Source of the DNA: Nitrospinota bacterium
Lineage (GTDB): Bacteria; Nitrospinota; Nitrospinia; SZUA-224
DNA length: 8,144 nucleotides
Direction: 5' to 3'
Assembly (NCBI GenBank): GCA_016212345.1
Contig: JACRGM010000119.1
Location: forward strand, 1 to 8,144
In this document: piece after piece, positions 1-6,251 of the stretch
Position numbering within the stretch: the stretch's first letter is position 1
Layout of the letters: the number at the start of each line of letters is the position of its first letter
The notes under the pieces: generated by a model
Databases searched by the model: none
The model's input: only the letters and a program-made list of their open reading frames with translations
Told to the model about the DNA's origin: nothing
Made by a program: the position numbers and the translations under genes

Positions 1-1293
1 AATAAACTCCACATGTAATATATGTGTTGCACAGGAGATACATGGGTCGTATGCCCTTATAAGCATCTCAATATTATGGATGATCTCCTCCTTATCTTTA
101 TCAATGATCATTGGTACAAAGGCCTGAAGATCGAGTTGTATATTATTTAGATTCTGGGCTGTGGGTATTATACAATTAGCCCCTGTTATTATCCCCTTTT
201 CATCTATCTCATACTCATGATAGAGTGTACCCCTTGGGGCCTCAACAGCACCCACACCAACCCCTCCTTTTATCCTCCCATCCCTATCCAATGGCATCTT
301 CGCCTTCAAATCCTCTCCCAGGACATCCTCTAGTAATTCAATAGTATCATCTATACATTGTACTATCTCTATCAGCTGAGCAATATTATTCATAAAGGGA
401 TTAAAAGATAGGGATGTGAATCCCAATTCAGAGGCAACCTCCTTTGCCCTCTTATTCAATTTATCAAAATTATTATTTGTCCTAGCCAGGGCACCTACCA
501 TATATGAATCAGTGGAAGATCTAGCAAATTTAGCTGTTGAGTTATTCACTACAAACTCCTTAATCACATCCCGGTAGAGTTTAGGGGCAATCGTCCAACC
601 AAATGATGATTTTATAGTACCATCATAAAAGTTGTATTGTGGTCCTCCATCCAAAGAGAGATATTCTGTCTTTCTGTTAAAATCAGGGAATCTTATATCT
701 CTAAAGAGTGAAACAGTCTCTTCGACATCCTGATAGGTATCTTTAAATCGCTCTAAAATCAGACTAATATCTCCCTTCTTTGGCAGGTTCGTAAAACCAT
801 TTACCACCATTGAACAGGGATGGGTATGTCGTCCCCCAATAACCTTACATAGATCATTGGCAAGCCCTTTTAGTCTAAATGCCCTTTTTACTATATCCTC
901 ATTGGTCTTAATCAGAGGGAATATACTCTTTACTCCAAAAAAATCAGGGGCAGCTAAGATATAAAGGTGTAATATATGGCTTTGGATTATCTCACCATTA
1001 CACATTAACCTCCTGAGCTTTATGGTCTGATCATCAGGTACTATTCCAAAGGCAGATTCTAAGGCCTTTAGTGATGCAGTGGTATGAGTCACAGCACATA
1101 TACCACATATCCTTGATGTAATGTGCACGGCCTCCTCATAGGATCGGCCTACCAGCATTGCCTCAAAGAAACGGGGGGCCTCAACAATATCAAGTCTTAA
1201 TTCCTCAATCTTGCCATCCTGAATATTGATCACTAGATTACCGTGACCCTCTATCCTAGTGATATGATCTATATGTTCATGTATATTGTGCAT
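1..1293 (-). CDS. hydA: [NiFe] hydrogenase large (alpha) subunit, group 3b-like, 3' end cut by the window
   Basis: This is the catalytic subunit of a cytoplasmic [NiFe] hydrogenase, which interconverts H2 with protons and electrons at a Ni-Fe(CN)2CO centre. The frame is open for 431 codons from ATG at 1293 to the window edge, so the stop lies outside. The N-terminal region has ITRIEGHGN (residues 11-19). The first nickel-ligand motif is RICGICAVTH with C63 and C66. The second is DPCISCATH with C418, C421 and H424. All four nickel cysteines are ordinary Cys codons. H424 is where the maturation endopeptidase normally cuts, and at least seven residues follow it. The start is the only ATG after an in-frame TAA at 1342-1344. 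No good ribosome site lies close to it: a GGAG is about 22 nt away. A 52-nt gap separates it from hydD upstream. Family assignment is secure. Group 3b rather than another group 3 type rests on the partner subunits. Confidence 0.95.
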   Translation of the reverse strand, partial: MHNIHEHIDHITRIEGHGNLVINIQDGKIEELRLDIVEAPRFFEAMLVGRSYEEAVHITSRICGICAVTHTTASLKALESAFGIVPDDQTIKLRRLMCNGEIIQSHILHLYILAAPDFFGVKSIFPLIKTNEDIVKRAFRLKGLANDLCKVIGGRHTHPCSMVVNGFTNLPKKGDISLILERFKDTYQDVEETVSLFRDIRFPDFNRKTEYLSLDGGPQYNFYDGTIKSSFGWTIAPKLYRDVIKEFVVNNSTAKFARSSTDSYMVGALARTNNNFDKLNKRAKEVASELGFTSLSFNPFMNNIAQLIEIVQCIDDTIELLEDVLGEDLKAKMPLDRDGRIKGGVGVGAVEAPRGTLYHEYEIDEKGIITGANCIIPTAQNLNNIQLDLQAFVPMIIDKDKEEIIHNIEMLIRAYDPCISCATHILHVEFI

Positions 1294-1325
1294 AGTTAGT
1301 GAAGTGTAGAGAAATCTCCATTTTA

Positions 1326-1346
1326 AATCGAAAATCGAGAATTAAT
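1326..1346. repeat. Degenerate 7-bp tandem repeat at the hydD-hydA junction
   Basis: Heptamers AATCGAA, AATCGAG and AATTAAT on the plus strand lie in the 52-bp gap between hydD and hydA. They are the same family as at 2971-2998 (both contain AATCGAA). Confidence 0.55.
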
Positions 1347-2077
1347 CATCGCAAATATCCCCCATACAACTTGAACTTACTCAAGGCATCATCTAGACTT
1401 AAACCATGTTCCTTCATTATATCTGTTTGAGAGTTTATATTTACATCATCTACCAGCCCTCTGCATCCCTCACAGCTATTCCCGTAGGTGATACATATTG
1501 CCTTACAACCTCCCCGTGTTATTGGTCCAAGGCAATAGACCCCTTTATGAAACATACAGAGATTCTCCTGTAGCTTACATTCAATACAGACAGGATAATT
1601 GGGTACAACGGGTCTTTTCCCTGAGATTAATGATGTGATAAGATCTAAAAATTCCTCTTTAATCATAGGACAACCATAGAGATAATGCTCAACCTTTACA
1701 ACAGCATCAATAGGTTGAGCCAAGATAGTATCAAAATACCTGGCATCCCTCCCATAAACGATCTTTTTAACCTCTTCCAAGTCCTTAAAGTTTTTAATAC
1801 AATTAATACCACCTATAGCCGCACACGACCCAATGGCAACAAGTATCTCTGCCCTCTTTCTGATTCCTTCCAACCTTGGGATATCGGTCTCTCTACTGAT
1901 ACCCCCTTCTACAAAGGCGATATCATAGGTATCATCTTTTTCAGACATCACCTCTCTGAACATAACTATATCAACAAGTTTTGTGAGATCTATCAATCTA
2001 TCTTCCAGATTGGAGACCTCTAGTTGACACCCTTCACAACAGGTAAAATCGAAAAAGGCTACTCTCGGTCTCTTCAT
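1346..2077 (-). CDS. hydD: [NiFe] hydrogenase small (delta) subunit
   Basis: The 243-residue small subunit passes electrons from the NiFe site through Fe-S clusters to the diaphorase subunits. It has no twin-arginine signal peptide, so the enzyme is cytoplasmic. The proximal 4Fe-4S ligands are visible as TCCEGC (C14 and C17), AIGSCAAIGG (C85) and YGCP (C136). The C-terminal part has further cysteine pairs typical of the short group 3 small subunits: PVCIECK (C164, C167), C174, YCLGP (C182), C191, C195 and CEGC (C202, C205). These would hold two more clusters. The ATG at 2077 overlaps the TGA of hydG in an ATGA, showing translational coupling. Family recognition is from motifs and operon position. 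Confidence 0.95.
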   Translation of the reverse strand: MKRPRVAFFDFTCCEGCQLEVSNLEDRLIDLTKLVDIVMFREVMSEKDDTYDIAFVEGGISRETDIPRLEGIRKRAEILVAIGSCAAIGGINCIKNFKDLEEVKKIVYGRDARYFDTILAQPIDAVVKVEHYLYGCPMIKEEFLDLITSLISGKRPVVPNYPVCIECKLQENLCMFHKGVYCLGPITRGGCKAICITYGNSCEGCRGLVDDVNINSQTDIMKEHGLSLDDALSKFKLYGGYLR

Positions 2078-2958
2078 AACGCCTCAGATAGATTCTTTAT
2101 CTGTGAATATCTAAACACAGGTCCATCCATACACACATATCTATTATTTATCTGACAGTGTCCACATTTTCCAATACCACATTTCATATGTCTCTCCAGT
2201 GACAGATACATCTTATCATCTGTAATACCCTCAGCATTGAGCTCCATAATAACATACTTAAACATCACTGGGGGGCCTACAATAAATGCATATGTGTTAT
2301 CTGGATTAATCTCAGCCGAATAAATCAACCTGGTTATTACACCTATGTGCCCTCTCCATCTCTCATCAGGTCTATCAACTGTAAGCTTAAGACCGATATC
2401 TCCTCTATTACCCCATTCCTTAAGCTCATCTACAAAGAGGAGCTCTCCAGGATTTTTAGCACCATAGAGTATCAATATATCATTGAATCTATCCCTGTTT
2501 TCAAGGGAATATTTAATAAATGAACGGAGTGGGATTATCCCAAGACCACCGGCAACAAAGAGAAGATCCTTCCCATACACCTCTTCAACTGGGAAACCAT
2601 TACCATAAGGTCCTCTTATACCAAGGGTATCCCCAACCTCTAAATTATGAAGATAGGAGGTTACACTCCCCATCTTGCGGACACAGATCTCGAATTCTCC
2701 TTTATCTGTTGGGGAAGAGCTGAGGGAGATAGGGGCCTCTCCTATTCCGAGTATAGATACCATTATAAATTGGCCCGGGGAGAACCTCAATGAATCCCTC
2801 TTCAACCTGATAGTAAACCTCTTCTCAAGATTAGTAAACCTGTCAACCTTGATGATCTCTCCTACTTGAGGCCGAAAGATGTTGCTGCTGTTGTTGTTAT
2901 CCTTCATTATCTCTGGTCTCATGTCTAAGTCTATTGTCTGAAATAGTCTTTCACTCAT
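2074..2958 (-). CDS. hydG: Hydrogenase gamma subunit, FAD/NAD(P)- and [2Fe-2S]-binding
   Basis: This ferredoxin-NADP reductase-type subunit exchanges electrons between the hydrogenase and NAD(P)H. From an ATG at 2958 it has about 294 residues. It begins with a flavin-binding beta barrel (SPGQF, then APISLSSSP near residues 75-83). An NAD(P)-binding Rossmann part follows (FVAGGLGIIP near 134-143, ILYGAKNPGELLF near 163-175). A C-terminal [2Fe-2S] site has the CxxxxCxxC(7)C pattern in HMKCGIGKCGHCQINNRYVC. The frame also opens with a TTG at 2979, but that codon lies inside a 7-bp tandem repeat and has no ribosome site. ATGs at 2919 and 2904 are further candidates, and the recognisable fold begins only after the last. 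No start has a strong Shine-Dalgarno sequence. It is the same type of subunit as dihydroorotate dehydrogenase PyrK and sulfide dehydrogenase beta, but its hydrogenase neighbours settle the role. Confidence 0.93.
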   Translation of the reverse strand: MSERLFQTIDLDMRPEIMKDNNNSSNIFRPQVGEIIKVDRFTNLEKRFTIRLKRDSLRFSPGQFIMVSILGIGEAPISLSSSPTDKGEFEICVRKMGSVTSYLHNLEVGDTLGIRGPYGNGFPVEEVYGKDLLFVAGGLGIIPLRSFIKYSLENRDRFNDILILYGAKNPGELLFVDELKEWGNRGDIGLKLTVDRPDERWRGHIGVITRLIYSAEINPDNTYAFIVGPPVMFKYVIMELNAEGITDDKMYLSLERHMKCGIGKCGHCQINNRYVCMDGPVFRYSQIKNLSEAL

Positions 2959-2970
2959 TCTCGGCTCTAA

Positions 2971-2998
2971 AATCAACAATCGTAAATCGAAAATTGAG
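2971..2998. repeat. Degenerate 7-bp tandem repeat at the hydB-hydG junction
   Basis: Four consecutive heptamers read AATCAAC, AATCGTA, AATCGAA and AATTGAG on the plus strand. They lie between the hydB stop and the preferred hydG ATG at 2958. The alternative TTG start at 2979 falls inside them, which argues against it. Confidence 0.6.
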
Positions 2999-3001
2999 TC
3001 A

Positions 3002-4030
3002 TTAAACCATCAATGAATTCACTACCTCAACAGGGCTTATCCTGGCAAGACAATCCCTTGCACATCGTCCACAACCAACACAATGTGATTTCTTATATAC
3101 ATTCATCAGATAATGAAATTTTCTATTAAATCTATGTCTCAACCGATCAGCCTTACTTGCTCTAAATATCTCACCACTTCCCACAAGGGTAAAATCCCGT
3201 AACATACACCCATCCCAATCTCTCACCCTTCTACCATCTTCTATATTAAGTTCAAGTTTGTCCTGAATATCAAAGCAGTAACATGTTGGACAATCAATAT
3301 TACATGCCCCACACCCAAGATCCCTCTCTCCCAATTCTTCCCATATAGGTGAAGAGATAGATGATCTGAAGAGAAGGGGAAGGTTATCAACCTTTGTCTT
3401 AAACTTATTTATAAACATACCTTCCTTTTTCTTTTCGATCTCCCTTATCTGTTCTATATCATGAGGGGTCGTCTCTCTAACCTTTGTAAATTTGGTCATC
3501 AATCTCCTTCCCCTCTTTGAACCGATCGAGACAAAATAGGCTGTTCCTATATCCTTAAGTAAGAGATCATACCCCTCTTTTACATCAAGATGTCCTACGC
3601 TGTAACAAAAGGAGTGATCATCGCATGGGGAAAAGCAGTCAATCCCTATTAATATCGTATCCTTTCTCCTCTTCGCATAATAGTTATCATTATAACCATC
3701 ACTGAATATCTTATCCATAAGGTTTATAGCATTTATATCACATGGTCTGACACCAAAGAGAATCCTCTTCTCTTTATCTTCAATCTCAAAGATCTCTTCT
3801 CTTCCCCTTTTAAAACGAAAGAGTATCCACTCATCCGGATATAGATATTTCTTTGGGGGTAATAGGGTTGGTGTATACTTATCGCCCGGATCATTGATTT
3901 CATTTACATCTGCAAATACATATCTTCCTTCTTTTTCAGTAACAGCATATATATTATAAGGTTGGCTTAATAAATAGGAGTGAAATTCATCCCTATTGGC
4001 AATATAGATGATAGTTTTCTGGTTTTTCAT
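3002..4030 (-). CDS. hydB: Hydrogenase beta subunit, 4Fe-4S dicluster protein (sulfhydrogenase beta type)
   Basis: The 342-residue electron-transfer subunit of group 3b-type hydrogenases is credited, in archaeal relatives, with sulfur or polysulfide reduction together with the gamma subunit. Family hallmarks are LFGVRPCDINAI (residues 91-102), a middle cysteine group in DCFSPCDDHSFC (C132, C136, C142), and GCGACNIDCPTCYCFDI (C240, C243, C247, C250, C252). CMLRDFTL (C275) and SKADRLRHRF follow, and a terminal CVGCGRCARDC (C317, C320, C323, C327) closes the series. Odd points are Asp237 where I expect the first Cys of the first ferredoxin motif, and Leu rather than Pro after C327. The ATG at 4030 has no visible ribosome site and sits at the end of an 8-codon mini-ORF in a TAATG overlap. 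Stop TAA is at 3002-3004. It is the first gene of the hydrogenase set, so sulfur-reducing activity is only inferred from the family. Confidence 0.92.
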   Translation of the reverse strand: MKNQKTIIYIANRDEFHSYLLSQPYNIYAVTEKEGRYVFADVNEINDPGDKYTPTLLPPKKYLYPDEWILFRFKRGREEIFEIEDKEKRILFGVRPCDINAINLMDKIFSDGYNDNYYAKRRKDTILIGIDCFSPCDDHSFCYSVGHLDVKEGYDLLLKDIGTAYFVSIGSKRGRRLMTKFTKVRETTPHDIEQIREIEKKKEGMFINKFKTKVDNLPLLFRSSISSPIWEELGERDLGCGACNIDCPTCYCFDIQDKLELNIEDGRRVRDWDGCMLRDFTLVGSGEIFRASKADRLRHRFNRKFHYLMNVYKKSHCVGCGRCARDCLARISPVEVVNSLMV

Positions 4031-4056
4031 TATGTGATCGTTTTCTGGTTTTTCAT
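4005..4056 (-). repeat. 26-bp tandem duplication at the hydB start
   Basis: Two adjacent 26-bp units (4031-4056 and 4005-4030) match at 23 of 26 positions, and the first 17 bases are identical. Each begins with ATGAAAAACCAGAAAAC. Because 26 is not a multiple of three, the upper copy is out of frame with hydB and reaches a stop after eight codons. The likely ancestral state was a direct ATGA overlap between the upstream gene and hydB. Confidence 0.85.
4030..4056 (-). CDS. Possible 8-codon leader ORF overlapping hydB start
   Basis: An ATG at 4056 reads MKNQKTIT and stops at TAA (4030-4032). Its last base is shared with the hydB ATG (TAATG). Its own ATG overlaps the TGA of the upstream gene (ATGA). 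It is a by-product of a 26-bp tandem copy of the hydB start, lies in another frame from hydB, and has no ribosome site (the upstream DNA is C-rich). It could pass terminating ribosomes from the upstream gene on to hydB. It could equally be an untranslated relic. Confidence 0.3.
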   Translation of the reverse strand: MKNQKTIT

Positions 4057-4547
4057 GGGGAAGGGGGGGATAATTCCTTTAATTTGTCTTCAAGTATCTT
4101 TAATATCTCCTTTTTTGTACCTATCCCCTCATTAATGGTATTTTTTGCAACCTGCTGGTGAAATGTATCTATAGGTACTGCATCAACAATCCTTTTTTCT
4201 TTTTCAATACTATCCTTTATGAGTGATATTGCCTTATCCAAATCGCCAGGAAATCCCTGTTTAAGGTCTTCTATGATCTTCTCTTTTTCAGGTATATCCT
4301 TTTTTAGTAACTCTCTAGTCTGTGTTAAGGCAATAGTATTTAATACCCAAGAAGAGATCTCCTGATCTCTTGATATCTCCTTTTTTATAACAGAGAGAGA
4401 CCTTTCCAAGATCGCTATCTTTTTTGTTACACTGATACCCTTGTCAAAAGACTCTTGAGCTCTAGCAATTACACTCGAGATACATAATAATATGGTCAAT
4501 ATAATAGTCATAAGGGAGCCTCTTCTTGAACGAACAAATATCTTCAT
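4053..4547 (-). CDS. Unrecognised exported helical protein
   Basis: I do not recognise this 164-residue protein. Residues 1-30 form a signal peptide: basic start (MKIFVRSRRG), hydrophobic core (TIILTILLCISSV), and probable cleavage after ARA at residue 30. The single Cys22 is inside the core and lacks a lipobox, so it is not an obvious lipoprotein. The mature part is rich in Lys, Glu and Ile with long predicted helices, and ends KELSPPSP. The ATG at 4547 overlaps the stop of the upstream coiled-coil gene (ATGA), and its TGA at 4053 overlaps the ATG of the mini-ORF before hydB. It is therefore translationally coupled upstream and almost certainly co-transcribed with both neighbours. Periplasmic location and some role with the Tol-Pal neighbours are inferred from the signal peptide and gene order only. 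Confidence 0.85.
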   Translation of the reverse strand: MKIFVRSRRGSLMTIILTILLCISSVIARAQESFDKGISVTKKIAILERSLSVIKKEISRDQEISSWVLNTIALTQTRELLKKDIPEKEKIIEDLKQGFPGDLDKAISLIKDSIEKEKRIVDAVPIDTFHQQVAKNTINEGIGTKKEILKILEDKLKELSPPSP

Positions 4548-5266
4548 TTCTTCTTTGGGACTGTATCAGTGGTAATAGGCTTTGAGTCAGCCTTTTTATC
4601 CCCTGATCTTTTATCTATAATAGAATTAGGTAATTTATTGATATCTTCATATCTATCAGATAATTTCTTTATGCTCAAACCTAGAGATCCTATTTTCTCC
4701 TCAAGGCCTTTGATCATCGTCTCTTCTCTCTTTACTATCTCCTCTATACTCTTCCTATAAATAGAAGTCAAGGTGGCTATCTTTTCATTTATGGACTTAA
4801 GATTTTCATTAAGGATCTTGATCTTTTCCTCTTCTCTCCTACCTTCATTTTCTATACCCATCTTATAGACAGTAGTTAATTCTCCTATCTTCATGTTTAT
4901 CGCCTCAAGATCTTTATTGAGGCGATCTCTGGCTACCATTTCATCCTGCTCTCTCTTCCTATCCCCCAATTCATCTCTCTTCCTCATATCTGATAGGTTG
5001 GATTGAATGGTATTTGTATATTGCAATATCTTTTGATTGATATCATCTATCCTCCTCAGAGTATTGACCTCATACTCCTCGATCTTTCCATGAATCCTCT
5101 CTATATTCTCCATTATCCCTTCTATATCCGCCTTTAAATCAGCCTGGTTTTGCTTAAGGACATCCCACTCCTTTTGTTTAATATTCTGCAACCTTCCCCA
5201 ACTTAAGATGGGTATCGCCAAAAAAGATAATAATATAAAAAATAAAAAAAATGATCTCTTATGCAT
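4544..5266 (-). CDS. Exported coiled-coil protein in the cpoB/ybgF position
   Basis: This 240-residue protein starts with a signal peptide or N-terminal anchor (MHKRSFFLFFILLSFLAIPILSWG). A long, highly charged coiled coil runs from about residue 28 to 210, followed by a polar tail ending VPKKK. Inside the coil, residues 115-150 and 151-186 are two adjacent 36-residue repeats sharing 17 identical positions. Both carry an L-N-x-x-L-x-x-I-N-x-K-I core, with weaker copies at about 70-104 and 187-210. It lies downstream of pal, where many bacteria carry cpoB (ybgF), a periplasmic protein with an N-terminal coiled coil and C-terminal TPRs that links Tol-Pal to peptidoglycan synthesis. No TPR is visible here, so orthology is doubtful. 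The ATG at 5266 has a fitting ribosome site (GGGAAGG, six bases before). Its stop overlaps the next gene's start. Confidence 0.88.
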   Translation of the reverse strand: MHKRSFFLFFILLSFLAIPILSWGRLQNIKQKEWDVLKQNQADLKADIEGIMENIERIHGKIEEYEVNTLRRIDDINQKILQYTNTIQSNLSDMRKRDELGDRKREQDEMVARDRLNKDLEAINMKIGELTTVYKMGIENEGRREEEKIKILNENLKSINEKIATLTSIYRKSIEEIVKREETMIKGLEEKIGSLGLSIKKLSDRYEDINKLPNSIIDKRSGDKKADSKPITTDTVPKKK

Positions 5267-5302
5267 AGATTACCTTCCCTCGATATCACAGCAAAGAAAG
5301 AT

Positions 5303-5360
5303 GAAAACAGCCGAGGCCTCTCACCCTGGCCTTGTCAGGAAGGAGGCCTGACCTGTTTTC
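5303..5360. repeat. Nested three-tier palindrome
   Basis: Three perfectly nested inverted pairs flank one loop: GAAAACAG (5303-5310) with CTGTTTTC (5353-5360), GGCCTC (5315-5320) with GAGGCC (5343-5348), and CCTG (5325-5328) with CAGG (5336-5339). The unpaired spacers are nearly equal on both sides (four and four, then four and three). The sequence is more GC-rich than its surroundings. It lies in the gap between pal and the coiled-coil gene. It could be a mobile palindromic repeat or an RNA hairpin that slows or stops transcription after pal. It is not followed by a clear T run on the minus strand. Confidence 0.75.
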
Positions 5361-5378
5361 GGAGGAATCTTGAGCAGA

Positions 5379-5503
5379 TATAGATTTCCATCTAACAAAT
5401 TACACGGCGTTATCAGTCGAAATCCTCGACGGCGTACCGCTCTGTACGCCTTACTCGGATTTCTCCCTCTATCCTTGTGTAATTTATTATCTGAAAATCT
5501 ATA
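5379..5503. repeat. Long compound inverted repeat, REP/MITE-like
   Basis: Outer arms of 27 bp (5379-5405 and 5477-5503) match at 23 of 27 positions in inverted orientation. Their innermost nine bases AAATTACAC / GTGTAATTT are perfect. Inside are GAAATCC (5419-5425) with GGATTTC (5457-5463), and a core hairpin GGCGTAC (5431-5437) with GTACGCC (5444-5450) around a six-base loop. The right arm stops six bases short of the pal stop codon. The shape is that of a dispersed palindromic intergenic element. From memory, GGCGTAC/GTACGCC hairpins are widespread in some anaerobic bacterial genomes, but I cannot name a family. No transposase or clear target duplication is seen. Confidence 0.75.
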
Positions 5504-5508
5504 GATCT

Positions 5509-6069
5509 TTACTTTCCCACAAGAAAGTGTGCCCTTCTGTTCTGCCACCAACAACTTTCATTCTGTTCGGTACATGCTGGCTTCTCTTCACCATAGCTAA
5601 CAGTATATAATCTCTCAGAAGATATACCGAGTGATAAGAGATAGTCCCTCGCAGATACAGCCCTCCTCTCACCAAGTGCTATATTATACTCATTTGTTCC
5701 CCTTTCATCGCAATGACCCTCTATCTGAACCCTGACATTAGGATTATCCTTCAACCATTCTCCATTTTTGTTTAGTACCTCCCTTTCACTCGGTTTTATA
5801 TTGGATTTATCAAAATCGAAATATATATCCTTCAAGGCACTAATAGAGACAAATTCCATCTCCTCTGGGGCCTTTTTCACCATCTCTTCTCCCCCTTCTG
5901 GCCTCTCAACTCCCTCTTCTCCAATCCTCCCTTCCCCAATTCCCTCCATAGGGGGCCTCTTCTCTTCTCCAGCCCGTATCATCTTTTTGGTACACCCTCC
6001 TATGAAACCAATTAATACACTTAACCCTACAACTAATAACAACGACCTTAACATCTTATTCATGTTCAT
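5509..6069 (-). CDS. pal: Peptidoglycan-associated outer-membrane lipoprotein Pal
   Basis: Pal anchors the outer membrane to peptidoglycan and is the outer-membrane partner of TolB. The 186-residue precursor has a lipoprotein signal peptide ending FIGGC, with lipid-attachment Cys26 and Thr at +2, consistent with outer-membrane sorting. A Gly/Glu/Pro-rich linker (about 33-70) follows, then an OmpA-like domain. That domain shows IYFDFDKSNIKP (82-93), VQIEGHCDERGTNEYNIALG (114-133) and NRRAHFLV (177-184). Asp121 and the Arg residues of GERRA are expected to bind the diaminopimelate side chain. Extra cysteines (C120, C166, C173) in the domain could form disulfides, which is speculative. The ATG at 6069 has a strong ribosome site, GGAG at 6078-6081, eight bases upstream. 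A second ATG two codons later is less well spaced. Confidence 0.97.
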   Translation of the reverse strand: MNMNKMLRSLLLVVGLSVLIGFIGGCTKKMIRAGEEKRPPMEGIGEGRIGEEGVERPEGGEEMVKKAPEEMEFVSISALKDIYFDFDKSNIKPSEREVLNKNGEWLKDNPNVRVQIEGHCDERGTNEYNIALGERRAVSARDYLLSLGISSERLYTVSYGEEKPACTEQNESCWWQNRRAHFLVGK

Positions 6070-6077
6070 AGCATTAT

Positions 6078-6084
6078 CTCCTCT
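6078..6084 (-). promoter_or_regulatory. Ribosome binding site of pal
   Basis: The minus strand reads AGAGGAGATAATGCT before the ATG at 6069. The GGAG core is eight bases from the start. It is one of the clearest Shine-Dalgarno sequences in the window, in contrast to the hydrogenase genes. Confidence 0.7.
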
Positions 6085-6158
6085 TTTTTAAAGTTTCTTA
6101 GACCATTACACTCCATTTTAACCTTCCTCTGAAAATACCCTTTCACCCTCCAACAAAA

Positions 6159-6184
6159 GCACGGACAAACAAGTTTGTCCATGC
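6159..6184 (-). terminator. Hairpin between tolB and pal, possible weak terminator or palindromic repeat
   Basis: GGACAAAC (6163-6170) and GTTTGTCC (6173-6180) form a perfect eight-base stem. It extends to twelve pairs with one G-T wobble (GCAC / ATGC) around a two-base centre. On the minus strand the stem is followed by TTTTGTT, so it could end or reduce transcription after tolB. The T run is short and pal follows in the same direction, so a dispersed palindromic repeat is an equal alternative. Confidence 0.45.
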
Positions 6185-6191
6185 CACCCAC

Positions 6192-6212
6192 CCTATAACC
6201 TATAACCTAACT
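6192..6212. repeat. 7-bp tandem repeat
   Basis: Two exact CCTATAA units (6192-6198, 6199-6205) are followed by a degenerate third, CCTAACT. They lie in the tolB-pal gap, between the tolB stop and the hairpin. The remaining 180 bp of this gap shows no gene and no convincing promoter. Confidence 0.55.
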
Positions 6213-6251
6213 TGTACTTTCAGAGATAGTAAATTTATGCTGATTAACTAA

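Noticed and set aside
1294..1345. A longer N-terminus for the hydrogenase large subunit
   Set aside because: The frame upstream of 1293 holds no ATG, GTG or TTG before the TAA at 1342-1344.
1685..2023. A 112-codon plus-strand open frame
   Set aside because: It is antisense to the cysteine-motif region of hydD, which has clear family conservation.
2956..2979. TTG at 2979 as the hydG start
   Set aside because: It falls inside the heptamer repeat with no ribosome site. An in-frame ATG at 2958 is more plausible, though not certain.
5321..5554. A 77-codon open frame on the minus strand overlapping the end of pal
   Set aside because: It lies almost entirely inside the two palindromes, overlaps the conserved pal C-terminus in another frame, and has no protein family features. 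It is best explained as read-through of repeat DNA.
5768..6091. A 107-codon plus-strand open frame rich in Ser and Pro
   Set aside because: It is antisense to the Glu/Gly-rich linker of pal, which explains its composition.
6070..6251. A sigma-70 promoter for pal
   Set aside because: TTGTTG/TATTTT-like boxes are present, but the spacing is too short for a supportable call.
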